DNA of 64,000 bases from Cerioporus squamosus (Eukaryota > Basidiomycota > Agaricomycetes > Polyporales > Polyporaceae): assembly GCA_022592435.1 (NCBI GenBank), contig JABYQS010000083.1:62001-126000 (forward strand), given 5' to 3'. The translations under genes were made by a program, and so were the position numbers. The notes under the pieces were generated by a model that searched no databases, was not told the origin of the DNA, and was given only the letters and a program-made list of their open reading frames with translations. This document shows, in pieces, positions 58,905 to 64,000 of the stretch. Every line of letters starts with the position of its first letter. The first letter of the stretch is position 1.

Positions 58905-59072
58905 TCACTCTTCAAGTTGACGACAAGTCCCGCAACCGGAGCTGTCCATCCGCGAAGGTGAGCGTCGCAACGACGGCAGGATCTCGGGTGATTCACCCCC
59001 GAGCAGGGCTGCTGCTTGCTCTATGAAGAACGCAAGGAGGGCCAAAGCGACTGCAGTGACTGAGAGCTGCAT
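58905..59072 (-). CDS. possible small secreted protein, 55 residues
   Basis: A single-exon frame from ATG 59072. The signal peptide reads MQLSVTAVALALLAFFIEQ, then AAALLGG. The short mature part SPEILPSLRRSPSRMDSSG has a dibasic site, followed by CGTCRQLEE. The LRRS dibasic region resembles the one in the 80-residue protein 1 kb away. A TATA-like GATATAG lies about 70 bp upstream (around 59140). An intron may remove the CGTC end and add a downstream exon in the 58772-58890 region, so the C-terminus is unsure. No homolog known to me. Confidence 0.4.
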   Translation of the reverse strand: MQLSVTAVALALLAFFIEQAAALLGGESPEILPSLRRSPSRMDSSGCGTCRQLEE

Positions 59073-60332
59073 GGTGCGTGGGGCCTATAGGTACGCTGGC
59101 CAGGTACCTTCCTATCGCCTGCAGACTTCAGCTCATAACTATATCCTCGGCCATGAACCGAATGTGAGCGGCCTCGCTCAATCGACGGCGGAGCGCGCTG
59201 CGCACGTATGTCCGACCAGGCCTATCTACGTCTCAACTTCTATCCAGCTGAACTTCTATCCCACTTACTACGCGGCTCCGCTTCTATCCTAGTACGTTGT
59301 CTTCTATCCAGCTCAGCTGTTGAAGCGCGCTATCAATATTCACTGCCTTTTGAGGGCTCCTAGTTAACATTCGAGCTCCGGTCAACAGATGATAACTGGT
59401 GGCGTAGTCCTGTGTAGTCAAACCTGAATTGTCCCCCGGGTCGACTCCTGAATGCTGGTGAGGGGATGTTACCTGTAAGAGTACTTGAGTCTCAGCTAGC
59501 TGAGGCAGCTGAGATCGGTTGCGGAAGGTTGCAGCTACTCGAACCGGGTTCGAGTAGGCCGCCAACTCGCTACGTGTACTAGGTTGTGATGCATGTGACC
59601 TGTTCGGACGGTAGCGCCTACTAGCGTGTACTAGAGGATATTTTCCTCTGGAATCACTGGTCTACAATAGCGTGCAACTACCTGCTTTCTCCTGAGACAC
59701 TCGCGCTTCCACTAACCGGGGTCAAAACGCAGTGAATGTATCATCGTAATCCGCAGCCTTCACGCGCGCCACGACCTGTGGGTGCATCGTACGCTGCAAT
59801 CAAGGGTCCTTCACGTAGCCGGAATCTGTGGCTCTCTCAATATTTTCTCTCTGCGGGGGCGGTCGCCGACGTCCCGTGACGTTCTCCGATATTCTCCAAT
59901 ATACAATCAGAGGAAGATCTCGACAAGTATCATCAAGGAGCAGGGTCAGATTGCCAATTACATGCATACAAGGCATGGAGCGGGACGGTATCAATGCAGT
60001 AGCATACGATGAGGGTGGAAGAATCGAGATCACAATGAGGACAGCGAATAGAGCAAACTTGGAGACTGGTAAACAGTGAGCGAGCGATGAGGTGGAGGAG
60101 ACTAGACGGCAGTGAAGAGAGGAGTCTGTCGGAGTGATGCTACCCGGACACTCACGGGGACAAGCCAGCATAGGGCAGCAGTGAGAATGAACGTCACCGC
60201 GTTCGGTCGGTCGATGTGACGGCGTCATGGCAGACGCAATTCCTCGAAGAATGGGTGCGGGCTTTGTGTGCTATATTCAACCTGTAATGGGTGAATACGC
60301 GGCGGGTGCCAGTTCAGAATGGTATCACCCAC
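59073..60332. other. 1.26 kb without a supported gene
   Basis: Between 59236 and 59318 the motif CTTCTATCC recurs four times (twice followed by AGCT), a degenerate short repeat. A CGAACCCGGTTCGAGTAG palindrome lies at about 59538. No protein is supported. Confidence 0.5.
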
Positions 60333-61863
60333 CTATTCAAGAGCATGGAACGTGGACGGGAAGGCCTCCAATTCCCCTTTGCTATTCTCCGCCCAGTCGT
60401 ACCAGAACTGACGTCCTAGTAGCAAAGGATGAAGTCCGTGGTCAGCAATGGGCATGTCCCTCTGAACTCAGAATTATAAGCCGCCTCACTAATGTCAAAG
60501 GTTTTGAACTTTACCGACAGGAGGCCACGCCGATGCAATTCTGGGAAAACACTCGCCATCCTAGAGCGAAGTTCGAGCGAGAGAATCAAGTCCCGTATAC
60601 GCTCCTTCGACAACTCCCGATGCCGATCTTCGTCCGTGAACATGAACTCGACGCTGCGGAGCCCGTCCCAATCAGCGGCAGCTAGCACATGTTCGAGCTC
60701 CGTGCTGACATCCTCGAGAGCCCGCAGGAGGCGCTCCACCGGACGGTCCCCAGTCGGATCGGGAGACGTCTGGCTGGGAGTAGCCCGGGGAACCGGCAAC
60801 CATGTGCTCGCTTTGCAGACCAGCTCGAATCTGAATGTTCTCTGCTGAGGCAATTGAGCTCCGGACAGCCATAAGGTTGCAATTAGATGGATAGAAGACT
60901 TGAGTATGCTCGATGGGTCGGCGAGTGCTGATCCAGAGAGGACCAGCCCAAGCCGCAACACGGAGAGATTGCGGAAAGCGAACGAGCGAGTATAAGGGTC
61001 TGAAATGACTGTGCATGACGCGTCAGCACATGCTTCCTGCTGCGAATGCGAAGATTGAACGCACCACCGGTAATGATCGTATCGATGAGAGGTCCTGAGA
61101 TGTCGTGCAAGCCGAGGTACTCGAGCGAGTTACGGACGTCGAGGTTCCGGAGGAGGTGTGTTAGAGAAAGGTCATCTTCCTGCTTCCGCGGATGAGTTCC
61201 GAGTCATAGTCAGTCTCGGAACAAACAAAAAACTGTCGTGGACGTACTCACCCGAATGTGCCAGTGATACCACACTAAGCGTGTAAGTGGTGGGCAGCGT
61301 AGTTTGAAATAGTGAATGGTCGGGGAGATGTGGGTAGATATTAAGTATACGCCGTTGAGAGACAGCCTCCTCAGCCATGGGGCGGTGGCGAGCATCCTTT
61401 GGAAGGCCACATAGCTCGAGAATTTGACTGCTAAGAGCTCGAGAGTGGTAAGTGCCGGAAAGCCGGTTAATACTGGGAGACGTGCAAGGGATGAGGTGAT
61501 AGGCACATTGAAGATTGTGAGCGACGCCAACTGAGGCAGCTTCCCAGCCAAGACGAGCAGGGCTGATCCGGGGCGATTACTGTACTCCGCTCCACGCGAC
61601 GAATCTTCATTTACATGGAGTTCATAGACAGCGCTGGAGACCTCGGTGTCTCGGCTGATGAGGTCACCGAGGTTATCCAAGGCCCTCTGCGTGATGTCGC
61701 CCAACTCTATGCGGTGGTAGAGACGGCATCTGCTCCGACGGTGCCATGCGCGGCACGTCAACGCGCAGCTCGAAAGTGTCACTGCAAGGAGTCTATAGCG
61801 ATCGTCATGAAGCAGGTCAATGACGAGGTATTGCAGCTCGAGAGGGATGCTGGGCGTGGCCAT
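60333..61863 (-). pseudogene. F-box/LRR-like family protein, frameshifted near the C-terminus
   Basis: A minus-strand paralog starts MATPSIPLELQYLVIDLL at 61863, with CALTCRAWHRRSRCRLYHRI, LAGKLPQLASLTIFN and LPVLTGFPALTTLELLAV. Exon 1 ends near 61252. A middle exon holds LLRNLDVRNSLEYLGLHDI. The last begins near LRLGLVLSGSALADPS and contains ASVFPELHRRGLLSVKF. Family sequence then runs on to about 60450, where that frame goes to a stop at 60416. The expected end (QFWYDWAENSKGELEAFPS..ALE) continues in another frame to a stop at 60333. So an indel, or an unusual short intron, lies between about 60440 and 60480. It lacks the acidic insert. Confidence 0.7.
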
Positions 61864-62782
61864 CGAGGTGATGGGGGGATGATGAAGCTTGTGTCCTGGA
61901 CGGTATGCGTCACGTCGCGGCGGTGCGTACTTGGGTTTAAAGTTTGACCGGGATGCGATCGTGATGAAGTAGCTTGCTCTACATACCTAGCCTGTTTTTC
62001 CCACAGCGACATCTTGCAAGTTCTGGGCAGATGGCAGGTAGGAGAGGCATCATTCAGTTGAAGGCGAGGAGAAGGAGAAGATCCACCTGAGAAGAGGGGC
62101 GTCCTGAACTGCACTGTCAATAGCACTGGTGATGAGCCTCCCTGAATCTGCGAGAGATAAGCAGACTCGTGTATGGCAAAAGGAGACAGTCGTCGGGGCA
62201 AGATGAAAAGTTCAACGAGAAGGGCCGTCTGGGTCAAGTCACGACCGGGATCCCTGGGTTCTCCGAGTCGACAGCTGGATCTGGGACGGTCGCCGGTCGG
62301 GCGCGTGTCGTGTGGGGAGTACTGTCCGATATAAAATGGGAAGATGTTCACAGATATCACTGGATAGCAGGAGACGGCATTCCGAGAACATAGATACAAA
62401 ATGTGAACGGGGTTGTAGACAAACTTTGATGGCATACGCTGCGCGCCGGGGAGAGGGAAGCAATCAACGTCGAGGCCAAGATAGTGAAGAGACGAGACTC
62501 AAATCCGGGGAATGTAGAGCAGAGAATGGCATGGAAGAGAGCTGCCGAGAGGACAGCCTGCGTATAGAGAGGGTTGCGCGGGAATCGTGCAGCCCGGACA
62601 CTTTGCGAGAACAAAAACAGTACATTGATGGCAGTCTGAGTGGCCCTATACGTCGCATCTGGGAACTCGGCATGATGGCCGACGCGATGAGGGGAAGGGC
62701 ATAGGGCTTTGTGTGATGTTTCCGACCTGCCATAGACGATGGTTAAACATGCGGCAGGGCAACCCACATCAGCACCACTCAC
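61864..62782. other. 0.9 kb between F-box copies; no supported gene
   Basis: Probably holds the promoter of the 60.3-61.9 kb copy. Long frames on both strands are mutual shadows. Confidence 0.5.
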
Positions 62783-64000
62783 CTATTCGAATTTATGATA
62801 CGTGGACGGAACGGCCTCGAAGTACCCTTTGCCATCTTCCACCCAGCTGCACCAATCGATACTGAGCAGTCCTGCAAAGGAGATATCGTGATTAGTGTTC
62901 GCGACTACAGCTTCTGAATGGTTGTGAGAGGCCCCCACTTTGGTCGATCGATCTGAACTCGACCGACAGGAGGCCACGTCGATGTAGTTCCGGGAAGATG
63001 CTCGCCACCCTCGAGCGAAGCGAGACGTTGAAGTCACAGATACTGTCCTTGATGTCATCCGGTTTTCGCCCTATATCAAAGAACACGAACTTCAGAGTGC
63101 TCAGTCGGGCTGAAACATGTTCGACCTCCATGCTAGCGTCCTCCAGGCCCCGTAGAATCCACTCCAGACCATTTCGAGTCGGATCAGGAGACGTATGGTG
63201 TTCATTGTTGGCGTGTGGAACTGGTAGCCATGCGTCCCCCCGGTAAGTGAAGTCCAGTCTTAACGTTCTCTGCTGTTGTATCGCATGGATATCGGACGGC
63301 CACAGCAACGCGACGAGACGAATGGCGGTCTTCAGGACGCCTGACAAGTCGCGTCTGTGTTCTGGCAGCTCCTTGCGGAGATCCAGCCGCAGCCTCAAAG
63401 TAGAGAGCTTATGGGGAGCAAATGTGCCGACATAAGCGTCGGATATGACTGTGCACGACGAATCAGCAGATGCTACTTGGCTGCAAAGACAGAGATGCAT
63501 AGCTCGCGAGGATCCCGTCAATGAGGGGTTTTCTGTTGTACAAGTTCAGGTACTCGAGCGATCGATAGACGTCCAAGGTGCGAAGAAGATGTGACAAAGT
63601 GATGATATCCTGCCGAATCCTTTCTGCGCCCTGATCATGGTTCATGGTCAATCTCCAAACAAGCGATCGCGAAGTATGGCCAGAGTACTCACCGGATAAA
63701 ATTTGGGGCACCACGCTAGGTGTGTGAGCGGTGGGCAGCGTATGCTCGGGGACATCTGGGTGGAAGTCCAGGTCACGTCGGCGATAGACAGTCTCCGCAA
63801 CCCTTGGGCCGCAGCGAGCAACTGTTGGAAGGTCACATAGCTTGTGAAGGTCACAAAGGTCAGATAGAGAGTTGTGAGTGTCGGAAAGTGGGCTATCAAC
63901 GGCGGACTAATTCTCGGGGATGGGTCGACCTTTATGGAGGACTCGGAGACGTTGAGCAAGGCCAAGCGGGGTAGCTTTCCAGCTAAGATGCGAAGGACTG
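62783..64000 (-). pseudogene. F-box/LRR-like family protein, partial at window edge and frameshifted
   Basis: The 5' part lies beyond the window. Visible are LPRLALLNVSESS, LIAHFPTLTTLYLTFVTF, LRRLSIADVTWTSTQMSP, then after a GTGAGT intron LSHLLRTLDVYRSLEYLNLY, and after a second one DAYVGTFAPHKLSTLRLRL. The last exon carries LLWPSDIHAIQQQRTLRLDF, EWILRGLEDASMEVEHV and ASIFPELHRRGLLSVEF. After FRSID the frame runs out at 62892, while the true family end (HDISFAGLLSIDW, then WVEDGKGYFEAVPS) is in another frame to 62783. A 1- or 2-base indel near 62940-62965 is implied. Same family position as the break in the 60-kb copy. Confidence 0.7.

Noticed and set aside
57599..59072. B-mating-type pheromone precursors
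   Set aside because: The small secreted proteins have signal peptides and lack a C-terminal CaaX prenylation box, unlike basidiomycete lipopeptide pheromones.
1..64000. CRISPR arrays, riboswitches, bacterial operons or ribosome binding sites
   Set aside because: The window is fungal nuclear DNA with spliceosomal introns. No regularly spaced direct repeats with unique spacers were seen.

Overview
The window looks like a piece of chromosome from an agaricomycete (mushroom-forming basidiomycete), most probably a wood-decay type such as a polypore. The reasons are: GC-rich DNA; intron-dense genes with 45-65 nt GT-AG introns; a large family of F-box/leucine-rich-like paralogs; two basidiomycete-type 7-TM proteins, one of the DUF6533 type; a DUF3712 giant; and a UstYa-like (DUF3328) oxidase. 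All exon joins below were read by eye from splice motifs and frame continuity, so boundaries are proposals.

Left end (1-8.3 kb): three members of one F-box/LRR-like family. One is frameshifted (2.0-3.7 kb), one is a fragmentary relic (4.4-5.4 kb) and one lacks its normal C-terminus (6.1-7.5 kb). Centre-left (8.3-21 kb): a SWAP/Surp splicing regulator, an unrecognised multi-exon gene, and a roughly 8.9 kb DUF3712 membrane-protein gene. A 4.5 kb gene-poor stretch follows (20.85-25.35 kb).

Centre (25-34 kb): a housekeeping block. TSR3 (18S rRNA acp transferase) is head-to-head with mitochondrial ribosomal protein mL41, followed by a tRNA-Glu(TTC), a 14-TM-type MFS vacuolar transporter with a 16-nt micro-exon, and a convergent pair of F-box paralogs. 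A non-autonomous DNA transposon with perfect 25-bp terminal inverted repeats and a 9-bp target-site duplication (34135-35009) sits 12 bp beyond the first ATG of the second F-box gene.

Right half (36-64 kb): an alpha/beta hydrolase, a full-length Argonaute, a UstYa-like protein, a 7-TM protein, an F-box protein, a DUF6533 7-TM protein, an intact member of the F-box/LRR family whose flanks match those of the 2-kb copy, a tandem pair of GNAT acetyltransferases, and a divergent mitochondrial-carrier-fold protein with an extra N-terminal TM helix and a dileucine motif. Two small predicted secreted peptides and two more members of the F-box/LRR family, both apparently frameshifted near the C-terminus, complete the window.

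There is no obvious single pathway cluster. The themes are housekeeping genes (rRNA modification, mitoribosome, splicing, tRNA), RNA silencing (Argonaute), membrane transport, and rapid birth and decay of F-box paralogs at both ends of the window.
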